A DNA stretch of 6,835 bases from Oscillospiraceae bacterium (GCA_018109965.1 JAGBFE010000302.1:1-6835), one strand, 5' to 3'; positions 1 to 6,246 are shown, counted from the stretch's first letter. Made by a program: numbers and translations. Notes: generated by a model not told the origin, from the letters alone.

Positions 1-63
1 GCAGCGTGTGGCATATATACGCTGATAAAAAGAAAAGCGAAAAATAAAAAAACTGAAAAATAA
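1..63 (+). CDS. C-terminal end of an unidentified, possibly membrane-anchored protein (partial)
   Basis: Frame 1 is open from the left edge to TAA at 61-63 and encodes 20 residues: a short non-polar stretch (AACGIYTLI) followed by a very basic tail (KRKAKNKKTEK). A hydrophobic segment followed by Lys/Arg at the extreme C-terminus is typical of a last membrane helix or cell-surface anchor facing the cytoplasm. A terminator begins 3 bases after the stop, which supports a real gene end here. Frame 3 also gives a short basic tail ending at 45-47 (SVWHIYADKKKSEK), so the frame is not certain. The function cannot be stated from this fragment. Confidence 0.45.
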   Translation, partial: AACGIYTLIKRKAKNKKTEK

Positions 64-66
64 CAG

Positions 67-100
67 AAAGACTTCGGGTTTTAATCCGAAGTCTTTTTTT
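67..100. terminator. Bidirectional intrinsic terminator
   Basis: A perfect 11-bp stem (67-77 AAAGACTTCGG with 86-96 CCGAAGTCTTT) encloses the 8-base loop 78-85. On the plus strand the stem runs into T94-T100, a classic rho-independent terminator for the gene ending at 63. On the minus strand the same hairpin is followed by CTTTCTGTTATTTTT, a weaker U-rich tail, and sits 2 bases beyond the stop of the convergent S1-protein gene (103-1002). It therefore probably ends both transcripts. Confidence 0.9.
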
Positions 101-102
101 GT

Positions 103-1002
103 TTAAAATATTGTTTCAATCAGTTTTGGGCAGTTTTCGGTAGAATATTTCCAGTGTTTAATAATACCGTCTGTCTGAAAATATTTGATGTCGGGGAAAA
201 ACTGTTCATCTTTCAATGTGCTTATTACTACAAGTTTTATCTTCATCTTATCGGGCAGAATGCTTTTGATATAAACATTTACCACATCGCCCACAGCGAG
301 CCCTTCGCAGCTTTCGGCAAGACCTGCAAGGTTGGGGGACAACTCAATAAATACTCCGTAGCTTTCAATGCTGCGCACAATGCCTGTTGTACTTGTGCCT
401 GCTTTAAAGTATGCAGCATTTTCCAGCCAGGTGCCAAGCAGTTCTCTGTGGGTGAGCACAATTTTTCCGTTTGTATCACAGCTTTTTATACAGGCAAAAA
501 TATTCTGTCCTACACAAAATCTGTCAGCGGGACTCTGTATACGGGAAACTGAAATAAAATCAATGGGCAGCAAGGCACTTATTCCGTATCCTATGTCGCA
601 AAAAACACCAAAGCGGTCTATGTGGGTCACACAACAGGGGATAATCTGACCAGGCACAAAGTTGCTTATATAGTTATCATACGCAATCTGCTGTGCCTTT
701 TTGCGGGATATTTCAAAAATATATTCAGCACCGTCTTTTTTTACATCAGTGATTATAAAACAAACAAATTTATTGACTCTTGTGGCTATGGCAGCCTCTT
801 TGACTTCACTGTTGAAGGACAGATAAACCTCCCCGTTGGGCATAAATGCCTCGTATCCGCCAAGATTAAATTTAAGACCTTTTCCTCTGTCATACACTAA
901 TGCCTTGGCAAAAAGTACTGTTTCTTTTTCATAGCATTCCAAAAGGTTTTCAAGTGTGAACAAGGAGGGGGCGGTGATATTGCTCTCCCGTATGTAATTC
1001 AT
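103..1002 (-). CDS. S1 RNA-binding repeat protein (ribosomal protein S1-like, three repeats)
   Basis: A 299-residue cytoplasmic protein built mainly of S1-type OB-fold repeats, which bind single-stranded RNA. The first repeat (about residues 26-103) is degenerate. The second (about 116-188) has a recognisable core at 130-140 (RFGVFCDIGYG), and the third (about 199-260) has SYGVFIELSPNLAGLAE. The roughly 40-residue C-terminal tail has no recognised motif. Bacterial S1 of Proteobacteria has six repeats; many Firmicutes carry shorter S1-like proteins whose role in mRNA binding on the ribosome is less clear. The start is set by a strong ribosome binding site, AAAGGAAGG, 9 bases before the ATG (revcomp of 1000-1002). 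The stop is TAA. The gene stands alone on the minus strand, divergent from the prfA operon and convergent with the gene ending at 63. I saw no clear -35/-10 pair for it in 1003-1113. The S1 assignment is firm; the precise role (translation, RNA decay or regulation) is open. Confidence 0.87.
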   Translation of the reverse strand: MNYIRESNITAPSLFTLENLLECYEKETVLFAKALVYDRGKGLKFNLGGYEAFMPNGEVYLSFNSEVKEAAIATRVNKFVCFIITDVKKDGAEYIFEISRKKAQQIAYDNYISNFVPGQIIPCCVTHIDRFGVFCDIGYGISALLPIDFISVSRIQSPADRFCVGQNIFACIKSCDTNGKIVLTHRELLGTWLENAAYFKAGTSTTGIVRSIESYGVFIELSPNLAGLAESCEGLAVGDVVNVYIKSILPDKMKIKLVVISTLKDEQFFPDIKYFQTDGIIKHWKYSTENCPKLIETIF

Positions 1003-1010
1003 AAAATAAT

Positions 1011-1020
1011 ACCTTCCTTT
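1011..1020 (-). promoter_or_regulatory. Ribosome binding site of the S1-repeat gene
   Basis: On the minus strand this reads AAAGGAAGGT and lies 8 bases before the ATG at 1000-1002. It fixes the start of the S1-repeat protein, and no other start with a comparable site is visible. Confidence 0.75.
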
Positions 1021-1113
1021 AGTGGTAATGTCTGTATCAATATATGCAAAAAAGTTTGAATATAATACACAAAAATTCCATATATCATCTGTTTGTACAG
1101 TTCGGTGCCGCCC

Positions 1114-1142
1114 TTGCTATTGCCAACAGTTTATGGTACAAT
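1114..1142 (+). promoter_or_regulatory. Extended -10 promoter of the DUF951-prfA operon
   Basis: TTGCTA (1114-1119, 4/6 match to the -35 consensus) is followed after 17 bases by TACAAT (1137-1142, 5/6 match to -10). The -10 is preceded by TGG, giving the TGN extended -10 motif. Transcription would start near 1149, leaving a leader of about 24 bases before the DUF951 start codon. It is the only convincing promoter seen upstream of the operon, and no terminator interrupts the genes up to 6060. Confidence 0.7.
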
Positions 1143-1161
1143 ATTATGAGAATTTTTGGAC

Positions 1162-1167
1162 AGGTGG
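1162..1167 (+). promoter_or_regulatory. Ribosome binding site deciding the DUF951 start
   Basis: AGGTGG lies 5 bases before ATG 1173-1175. It favours this start over the in-frame ATGs at 1044 and 1146, of which 1044 lies upstream of the predicted promoter and 1146 has no matching site. Confidence 0.65.
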
Positions 1168-1172
1168 ATACT

Positions 1173-1367
1173 ATGGACGTAAAAGTAAATGACATTATAG
1201 TTACCAAAAAACCTCATCCCTGCAAAAACAGCGAATTTCTTGTTTTGCGCATAGGTGCCGATTTTAAAATCAGATGCACAAAATGCGGCAGAGAGGTTAT
1301 GGTTCCCCGTGCCAAAATCGAAAAAAACATCAAAAAAATCATTACCCCGCAAAACGACAATCAGTAA
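1173..1367 (+). CDS. DUF951 family small zinc-ribbon-like protein
   Basis: A 64-residue basic protein. It matches the DUF951 pattern of Firmicutes: an N-terminal 'V-x-D-I-V-x-x-K-K-P-H-P-C' (residues 5-17 here), then LRIGADFKIRC, a CxxC pair (C35, C38) and a basic C-terminus with PR and KIEKxIKKI. H15, C17, C35 and C38 could form one zinc site; that is inferred from spacing only. The family has no firmly known function. The start at 1173 gives the usual family length and N-terminus; the longer frame from 1044 adds 43 residues unlike the family. The stop is TAA, and 14 bases separate it from prfA, so the two genes are almost certainly co-transcribed, with this gene first in the operon. Confidence 0.87.
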   Translation: MDVKVNDIIVTKKPHPCKNSEFLVLRIGADFKIRCTKCGREVMVPRAKIEKNIKKIITPQNDNQ

Positions 1368-1381
1368 ACGGAGAATATTAA

Positions 1382-2458
1382 ATGTTTGAAAAACTTTTAG
1401 ATGTAAAAAACAGATATGATGAAATAAATCAGCTTCTTATGGATCCAACAGTTATCAACGATAACAAACGCTATAAGGACCTTATGAAGGAATACAAAAA
1501 TCTTACCCCTATTGTGGAAAAGTTTGATGAATATACAACAGCAAAAAACAATTTTGAAGAAGCAAAGGAAATGCTGGACGAAGGCGGTCTTGACCCTGAA
1601 TTCAAGGAAATTGTTCAGATGCAGTATGAAGAAGGCAAGGAAGCAATGGAAAAATGTGGCGAAGAGCTCAAAATTCTGCTTTTGCCTAAAGACGAAGACG
1701 ATGACCGCAGTGTAATTATCGAAATCCGTGGCGGCGCAGGCGGCGAAGAAGCAGCACTGTTTGCCTACAACCTTTACCGCATGTATAATATGTATGCTGA
1801 TACAAAGGGCTGGAAAACCGAAATCCTTTCTTCCAACGAAACAGAACTTGGCGGCTTTAAGGAAGTAAGCTTTTCCATTGAAGGTGAGGGTGTTTACAGC
1901 CGTTTCAAATTTGAAAGCGGTGTTCACCGTGTTCAGCGTGTGCCTGATACCGAAACACAGGGCCGTATCCATACATCCACAGTTACAGTTGCTGTTATGC
2001 TTGAAGTTGATGATGTTGAAATTGACATCAACCCTGCAGATTTGAAAATCGATACCTTCCGTTCATCCGGTGCAGGCGGTCAGCATATCAACAAAACATC
2101 ATCCGCTATCCGTGTAACACACCTTCCTACAGGTCTTGTTGTTGAATGTCAGGATGAACGTTCACAGCACAAAAACAAAGACAAGGCTCTCAAGGTGCTT
2201 CGTTCACGCCTTTATGATATTGAAAAAGCAAAACAGGATGCTGAACAGGCTGAAAACAGAAAAAGTCAGGTTGGTACAGGTGACAGAAGTGAACGTATCA
2301 GAACCTACAATTACCCGCAGGGCAGACTTACCGACCATCGTATCGGTCTCACACTTTATCGTCTTGAACAGATACTCAACGGCGACCTTGACGAAGTTAT
2401 CGACAGTCTTGTTACTGTTGACCAGGCTGAAAAGCTTAAAAAAGCAGAGGAAAACTAA
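1382..2458 (+). CDS. prfA: Peptide chain release factor 1 (RF1)
   Basis: RF1 recognises UAA and UAG in the ribosomal A site and triggers release of the finished peptide. The 358-residue length is normal. Domain 1 (about 1-105) is helical and charged. The codon-recognition loop is PDT at 188-190 within [20 protein letters not shown], which is the RF1-type PxT (RF2 has SPF). The catalytic GGQ is at 232-234 within [17 protein letters not shown], and the C-terminal segment has [21 protein letters not shown] (about 300-320). The start is supported by GGAG 8 bases before ATG. The stop TAA overlaps the next start codon by one base (TAATG), a sign of translational coupling. The gene prmC, whose product methylates the GGQ glutamine, often follows prfA but is absent here. 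One oddity is L207 in VAVMLE, where RF1 proteins normally have Pro. Confidence 0.98.
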   Translation: MFEKLLDVKNRYDEINQLLMDPTVINDNKRYKDLMKEYKNLTPIVEKFDEYTTAKNNFEEAKEMLDEGGLDPEFKEIVQMQYEEGKEAMEKCGEELKILLLPKDEDDDRSVIIEIRGGAGGEEAALFAYNLYRMYNMYADTKGWKTEILSSNETELGGFKEVSFSIEGEGVYSRFKFESGVHRVQRVPDTETQGRIHTSTVTVAVMLEVDDVEIDINPADLKIDTFRSSGAGGQHINKTSSAIRVTHLPTGLVVECQDERSQHKNKDKALKVLRSRLYDIEKAKQDAEQAENRKSQVGTGDRSERIRTYNYPQGRLTDHRIGLTLYRLEQILNGDLDEVIDSLVTVDQAEKLKKAEEN

Positions 2459-3468
2459 TGGAAACTTTACTGGCTAACCCTTCACAGCACATTGTGGACA
2501 AAGCTTGTGAATATATTGATAACAAGCAGGTAGTTGCATTGCCAACCGAGACTGTTTATGGTCTGTTTGCCGATGCAACCAGTTCCTGTGCCTGTGAAGA
2601 AATCTTCAAAGCCAAGGAAAGACCGATGGACAATCCTTTGATTGTTCATATCTGCGATTATAATATGTTAAAAAAAGTTGCGGCAGAAATACCGGAAGAT
2701 GCACTTAAACTTGCGGATATCTTCTGGCCGGGCCCGCTGACCATAATTCTGAAAAAATCAGACATTATACCTGATGCTGTCAGTGCAGGACTTGATACTG
2801 TTGGTATCCGTATGCCGCAAAACCCTGTGATACTGGAAATAATATCCAAAACAGGGCTGCCGCTTGCAGGTCCATCCGCAAACCGTTCCGGCAGACCAAG
2901 CCCTACAGATGCACAGTATGTATATGATGACCTTAAAGGCCGGATTCCGCTTATAGTGGATGGCGGCAGCTGCAGGGTAGGGGTGGAATCAACTGTTTTG
3001 TCACTTGCTGGTGAAAAGCCTGTTATATTCCGCCCGGGATATATCACTCAAAAACAGATAAGTGATGTTTTGGGCAAGGAAGTTTTACTTTCCAAAGGCA
3101 TAACCGAGGAGCTCAAAAGCGATGACAAAGTCCAGTCTCCGGGGCTTAAACACAAACATTATGCTCCAAAATGTGAAGTGACAATTATCAATGCTTCCTT
3201 TGAAAAATACAAGGAAAAGCTGTTGCAGGACAATGCGGTTGCTTTTTGTTTTGAAGAATACGCACAAAAGCTTGAGTGCATAAGTGTTGTTTACGGCAAA
3301 GAAAACGACAGCGCATCCCAGGCAGCAGGGCTGTTTGCAGCTCTCAGAAAACTTGATGAAATAGGCGCAGAAAAAGCATATGCCACAATGCCAACAATGG
3401 ATGATGTGGGCCTTGCGGTATACAACAGATTGCTCAGAAGTGCTGAATTTAGAGTGGTGAATTTGTAA
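2458..3468 (+). CDS. tsaC: L-threonylcarbamoyladenylate synthase, two-domain Sua5/YwlC type
   Basis: This enzyme makes threonylcarbamoyl-AMP from threonine, bicarbonate and ATP, the first step of the t6A modification at position 37 of tRNAs that read ANN codons. TsaB/TsaD/TsaE complete the transfer; none is in this window. The N-terminal YrdC domain (about 8-200) shows ALPTETVYGLFADA (27-40), KAKERP with the KxR pair (K53, R55), PGPLT (91-95) and GPSANRSGRPSPT (138-150). A linker with SPGLKHKHYAP (227-237) leads to the C-terminal Sua5 domain, ending in MDDVGLAVYNRLLRSAE (314-330). The 336-residue length fits Sua5/YwlC rather than the short TsaC of E. coli, so the symbol ywlC or sua5 would serve equally. 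The start overlaps the prfA stop by one base, and its TAA is followed directly by the coaE ATG, so it lies in the middle of a coupled operon. Confidence 0.96.
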   Translation: METLLANPSQHIVDKACEYIDNKQVVALPTETVYGLFADATSSCACEEIFKAKERPMDNPLIVHICDYNMLKKVAAEIPEDALKLADIFWPGPLTIILKKSDIIPDAVSAGLDTVGIRMPQNPVILEIISKTGLPLAGPSANRSGRPSPTDAQYVYDDLKGRIPLIVDGGSCRVGVESTVLSLAGEKPVIFRPGYITQKQISDVLGKEVLLSKGITEELKSDDKVQSPGLKHKHYAPKCEVTIINASFEKYKEKLLQDNAVAFCFEEYAQKLECISVVYGKENDSASQAAGLFAALRKLDEIGAEKAYATMPTMDDVGLAVYNRLLRSAEFRVVNL

Positions 3469-4059
3469 ATGAAAAAAACTGTTGTGGCGATAACAGGACA
3501 AAGCGGTTCGGGAAAATCCAATATAGGCAGATATTATGCCGAAAAGGGGTACACCGTTATCGACTGTGACCTTGTTGCAAGACAAATCCATACAGATAAG
3601 GAATGTATGACACAGCTGTGTGAATATTTTGGATATGATATACTCACAGACGGTTTGATTGACAGGGCAAAACTTGGCAAAAAAGCTTTTGCAGATGCTG
3701 ACAGCCTGCAAAAACTCACCGATATAACACATCCTTTTATAATCAAAAATATTCTGGAAACAATAGATAAGTCAGACAGTGACATTGTTTTTGTGGATGG
3801 CGCGGTTATAATAGGTCACGAATTTGAAAAATACTGCGACAGGTTTATTGTGGTTATCTGTGACCGTTCAAAACAGTATGAACGCCTGATGAAAAGGGAC
3901 GGTATAACACTGGAACAGGCACAAAACCGTATTGCAAAACAGACAAAACGCGAGATTCTGCTTGGAAAGGCAAACTATATTGTTTACAACAATGAAACTG
4001 AAAAAAATATGTACAATCAGGCAGAATATATTTTGAGGGCTTTAAAAGCTGAACAATAA
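3469..4059 (+). CDS. coaE: Dephospho-CoA kinase
   Basis: CoaE phosphorylates the 3'-hydroxyl of the ribose in dephospho-CoA with ATP, the last step of coenzyme A synthesis, in the cytoplasm. The 196-residue length is typical. The P-loop GQSGSGKS lies at 10-17, a conserved VIDCDLVAR at 30-38, ITHP at 86-89, the LID-like segment with R143 (MKRDGIT) and the C-terminal A-x-NRI-x-x-Q (151-158). The usual Asp-x-Pro-Leu-Leu-Phe-Glu substrate segment is replaced by VDGAVIIGHEFE (109-120), so this copy is divergent there. ATG follows the tsaC TAA with no gap and relies on the upstream reading frame for initiation, because no strong ribosome binding site is visible (GTGGTGA at most). The stop is TAA, and 13 bases separate it from the inferred start of the lytic transglycosylase. 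Confidence 0.94.
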   Translation: MKKTVVAITGQSGSGKSNIGRYYAEKGYTVIDCDLVARQIHTDKECMTQLCEYFGYDILTDGLIDRAKLGKKAFADADSLQKLTDITHPFIIKNILETIDKSDSDIVFVDGAVIIGHEFEKYCDRFIVVICDRSKQYERLMKRDGITLEQAQNRIAKQTKREILLGKANYIVYNNETEKNMYNQAEYILRALKAEQ

Positions 4060-4066
4060 AGGGGGG
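4060..4066 (+). promoter_or_regulatory. Ribosome binding site pointing to an ATC start of the transglycosylase gene
   Basis: AGGGGGG can pair with the 16S 3' end using one G-U pair. It lies 6 bases before ATC 4073-4075, the position where the signal-anchor peptide would begin. There is no ATG, GTG or TTG at a suitable distance in that frame, so the site marks where the start codon is or used to be. Confidence 0.55.
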
Positions 4067-4072
4067 CCGCAT

Positions 4073-4666
4073 ATCAAAAAAATCAGACGGTTAGTTTTTA
4101 TATTTATTATTCTGGCGGCAATTGTATTTGCAGGATTTAAAGTGTACAACTTTATTCAGGACCAGATACTCAAAGCAAAATATGCAGCATATCCGCTCAG
4201 ATACAGTGATATTGTGGAAAAATATGCTGATGAATATAATATAGATAAGTATTTGTTATATGCATTTATCAAAACCGAAAGCGGATTTGACCCAAATGCC
4301 AAATCAAATGCGGATGCAATTGGTCTCACGCAGATTACGGAAGAAACATTTGCGTGACTTAAACTGAAGATGTGCCCAAAAGAAGACGTGGTTTTTGAAG
4401 ATTTGTACGACCCGGAAACTTCAATCAGATTTGGTGCTTATTACATTCACAGATGTCTTGACAGATACAATGGCCATATTGATACCGCAGCAGCGGCATA
4501 CCACAGCGGCTGGGGAACTGTAGATAAACTTCTGGAGGAAAGCGGCGGGGAATATCTCACCGAATTCCCATACACCCAGATGAACAACTACGTTTACAAA
4601 ATAAATAAAGCGTATACAGCCTATACGCAATTATATAAAACAGAAACAGAAGGAGATTTAAAATGA
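4073..4666 (+). pseudogene. SLT-type lytic transglycosylase, interrupted by an in-frame TGA and lacking a standard start
   Basis: Reading frame 2 from 4073 to TGA 4664-4666 encodes about 197 residues if the internal TGA is read through. Lytic transglycosylases of the SLT/GH23 fold cut the MurNAc-GlcNAc bond of peptidoglycan, forming 1,6-anhydro ends. In order: a basic then hydrophobic signal anchor (about 1-27, KKIRRLVFIFIILAAIVFAGF), a helical region, the catalytic Glu in FIKTESGFDP (E69), GLTQI (84-88, usually GLMQI), then TGA at codon 95 (4355-4357). After it the frame resumes with LKLKMCP and DLYDPETSIRFGAYYI, then AYHSGWG (142-148, usually AYNxG). The family normally has Trp where the TGA stands (TFxWL), so TGG to TGA is the simplest change. 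The start codon is ATC, one base from ATG, 6 bases after AGGGGGG. The next in-frame start, GTG 4142, would lose the membrane anchor and has no good ribosome binding site. There is no frameshift. The stop overlaps the M18 start (ATGA). It is most likely a recent pseudogene or holds sequence errors; the family call itself is firm. Confidence 0.8.
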
Positions 4667-6060
4667 AAAGTGCAAAAGAGTTACAGAAAGAATTAACTTA
4701 TTCTGTAGAACACATTTCAAAAACAAATCCTGAAATGTGGGCTAAAAGCGTTGATTTCTGCGAAGCTTACAAAGACTTTTTGTCTAACAGCAAAACAGAA
4801 AGAGAATCAGTTACAAACATTATCGAAATGGCAAAAGCCAACGGTTATGAAGAATACTGCCCATACAAAAAATATAACGCAGGCGACAAGGTTTACATCA
4901 ACAACCGCAACCGCGCTCTTATGCTTTCCACAATCGGTCAGCTTACAGTAGACAACGGCACACACATTGTTGCAAGCCACATTGACGTACCACGTCTTGA
5001 CCTCAAACCAATGCCAATGTATGAAGCAAGCGAAATCGGTTATCTCAAAACACACTACTATGGCGGTGTAAAAAGATATCAGTGGGCAGCAATGCCACTT
5101 GCAATCCACGGTGTAATCTACAAAGAAGACGGCACATTTGAAACACTCAATATCGGTGAAAACGAAAACGACCCTGTTTTCTACATTTCTGACCTTCTTC
5201 CACACCTTGCAAAAGACCAGAGAGAACGCAAAATGGGCGATGTTCTCCGCGGCGAAGAAATGAATGTTATCGTAAGCAGCCTCCCATTTGCAGGTGAAGG
5301 CGCTGAAGAAGTAGGCGAAGCTGTTAAACTTGCAACTCTCGTTTATCTCAACGAAACATACGGCCTTACAGAAAAAGATTTCCTCCGTGCAGAAATCGAA
5401 GTTGTTCCAGCAGGCAAAGCAAGAGACGTTGGTTTTGACAGAAGCATGATTGCAGGTTATGGCCACGATGACCGTGTATGTGCTTACACATCCCTTATGG
5501 CAGAACTTGAAACAAAGAACCCTACAAAAACAACAGTTACAATTTTTGCAGATAAAGAAGAAATTGGTTCCACAGGTGCAACAGGTCTCTGTGCTGACTA
5601 CTTTATTAACTACATCCACAACCTCGCACTTATGCAGGGCGTTAACGGCTATGTAGCACTCAATCAGTCAAAATGTCTCTCCGCTGACGTTGGTGCAGCT
5701 TATGACCCGACATTTGCAGATGCTTACGAAGCAAGAAACTCCTGCTACCTCAACAAAGGTGCTGTACTTACAAAATACACAGGTTCAGGCGGCAAAGGCG
5801 GCACAAACGACTGCGGCGCTGAATTTATGGCAGAAGTGATTGCTCTCTTTGATGAAAAAGGCGTTTGCTGGCAGAGTCAGGAACTTGGCAAAATTGACCA
5901 GGGAGGCGGCGGCACAGTTGCACGTTACATTGCAGAAGCTGACGTTACAACAGTTGATATCGGTGTTCCTGTAATTGCAATGCATGCTCCATGGGAACTC
6001 GTTTCCAAGCTTGACGTATACGCAACATACGAAGCATTTGTTGCATTTCTTAACAGATAA
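4663..6060 (+). CDS. M18 family aminopeptidase (aminopeptidase 1 type)
   Basis: A 465-residue cytosolic metallo-aminopeptidase with two zinc ions, releasing N-terminal residues from peptides; M18 enzymes usually form dodecameric tetrahedra. The metal and catalytic residues are visible in order: H106 (VASHIDVPRLDLKP), the bridging Asp in GHDDRVCAY (D269), E299 and E300 (DKEEIGSTGATG), D342 (SADVGAAYDP) and H441 (AMHAPWELVSKLD). YYGGVKRYQW (132-141) is typical of the aminopeptidase 1 branch. The start ATG overlaps the transglycosylase stop as ATGA and has its own strong AGGAG (4651-4655) 7 bases upstream, so it can be translated even if the upstream gene is broken. Codon use is noticeably more biased than in tsaC or coaE (many GCA, ACA, AAC, GGC and CTC codons), which suggests high expression. 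The stop TAA is followed 22 bases later by a strong hairpin, marking the operon end. Substrate preference cannot be told from sequence alone. Confidence 0.95.
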   Translation: MKSAKELQKELTYSVEHISKTNPEMWAKSVDFCEAYKDFLSNSKTERESVTNIIEMAKANGYEEYCPYKKYNAGDKVYINNRNRALMLSTIGQLTVDNGTHIVASHIDVPRLDLKPMPMYEASEIGYLKTHYYGGVKRYQWAAMPLAIHGVIYKEDGTFETLNIGENENDPVFYISDLLPHLAKDQRERKMGDVLRGEEMNVIVSSLPFAGEGAEEVGEAVKLATLVYLNETYGLTEKDFLRAEIEVVPAGKARDVGFDRSMIAGYGHDDRVCAYTSLMAELETKNPTKTTVTIFADKEEIGSTGATGLCADYFINYIHNLALMQGVNGYVALNQSKCLSADVGAAYDPTFADAYEARNSCYLNKGAVLTKYTGSGGKGGTNDCGAEFMAEVIALFDEKGVCWQSQELGKIDQGGGGTVARYIAEADVTTVDIGVPVIAMHAPWELVSKLDVYATYEAFVAFLNR

Positions 6061-6082
6061 TTGAATAATTGACTGACTTACA

Positions 6083-6125
6083 TTTCGCCATTTCAATCCG
6101 AAAGAGAGAAATGGCGAAAAATTTT
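6083..6125 (+). terminator. Hairpin terminator ending the prfA operon
   Basis: A perfect 12-bp stem pairs TTTCGCCATTTC (6083-6094) with GAAATGGCGAAA (6108-6119) around a 13-base loop. The following run is only A-ATTTTAA (6121-6127), so the U-tract is short. The position, 22 bases after the M18 stop and before a new promoter, fits a terminator; the weak T-run means it could leak or mainly protect the mRNA 3' end. Confidence 0.7.
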
Positions 6126-6139
6126 AACAAAATATTAAG

Positions 6140-6174
6140 TTTTTTCAGCTTTTTTTCGACTTTTTGTTAAAAAA
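6140..6174 (+). promoter_or_regulatory. Phased T-tracts and UP-like element upstream of hppA
   Basis: Three T-runs (6140-6145, 6150-6156, 6161-6165) have centres 10-10.5 bases apart, one helical turn, which is the pattern of intrinsically curved DNA. The last run, with GTTAAAAAA (6166-6174), resembles the core of an UP element (TTTT-nn(n)-AAAA) and lies about 39-52 bases before the predicted start of transcription, where the RNA polymerase alpha C-terminal domains bind. The role is inferred from position. Confidence 0.5.
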
Positions 6175-6177
6175 GAC

Positions 6178-6206
6178 TTGTAAAATTTTTGTCTTTTATA
6201 TATAAT
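6178..6206 (+). promoter_or_regulatory. Strong sigma-A-type promoter of hppA
   Basis: TTGTAA (6178-6183, 4/6 match to -35), a 17-base spacer and TATAAT (6201-6206, a perfect -10). Transcription would start near 6213, giving a leader of about 42 bases in which I see no riboswitch-like structure. Confidence 0.85.
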
Positions 6207-6240
6207 TGATAGGCATTGAATTTTATTTGTATAAATCTAT

Positions 6241-6246
6241 AGGAGG
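6241..6246 (+). promoter_or_regulatory. Ribosome binding site deciding the GTG start of hppA
   Basis: A perfect AGGAGG lies 8 bases before GTG 6255-6257. The next in-frame ATG (6264-6266) would be 17 bases away, too far, so GTG is the likely start. Confidence 0.85.

Noticed and set aside
1061..1066. Plus-strand TATAAT in the divergent region
   Set aside because: No -35-like hexamer lies 16-18 bases upstream, so the promoter at 1114-1142 is the better candidate.
1044..1172. 43-residue N-terminal extension of the DUF951 frame
   Set aside because: Its ATG lies upstream of the predicted promoter, has no ribosome binding site, and the added residues are unlike the family, which starts at MDVKV.
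1397..1972. 191-residue minus-strand frame inside prfA
   Set aside because: Low-complexity Phe/Cys-rich translation opposite a certain gene.
3085..3732. 215-residue minus-strand frame across tsaC and coaE
   Set aside because: It spans the junction of two well-supported genes, has no domain or ribosome binding site, and is a shadow frame.
4049..4051. CTG as the transglycosylase start
   Set aside because: It lies before the AGGGGGG site inside coaE and would add residues ahead of the signal anchor; ATC after the site fits better.
4355..4357. RF1-linked autoregulation of the internal stop
   Set aside because: UGA is read by RF2, not by RF1, so the nearby prfA gives no logical feedback.
4355..4400. 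Selenocysteine insertion at the internal TGA
   Set aside because: The expected residue is Trp, and I see no convincing SECIS-like hairpin just after the TGA.
4807..5619. 270-residue minus-strand frame inside the M18 gene
   Set aside because: It is Cys/Phe/Val-rich with no recognisable domain and is explained by the M18 gene's codon bias on the opposite strand.
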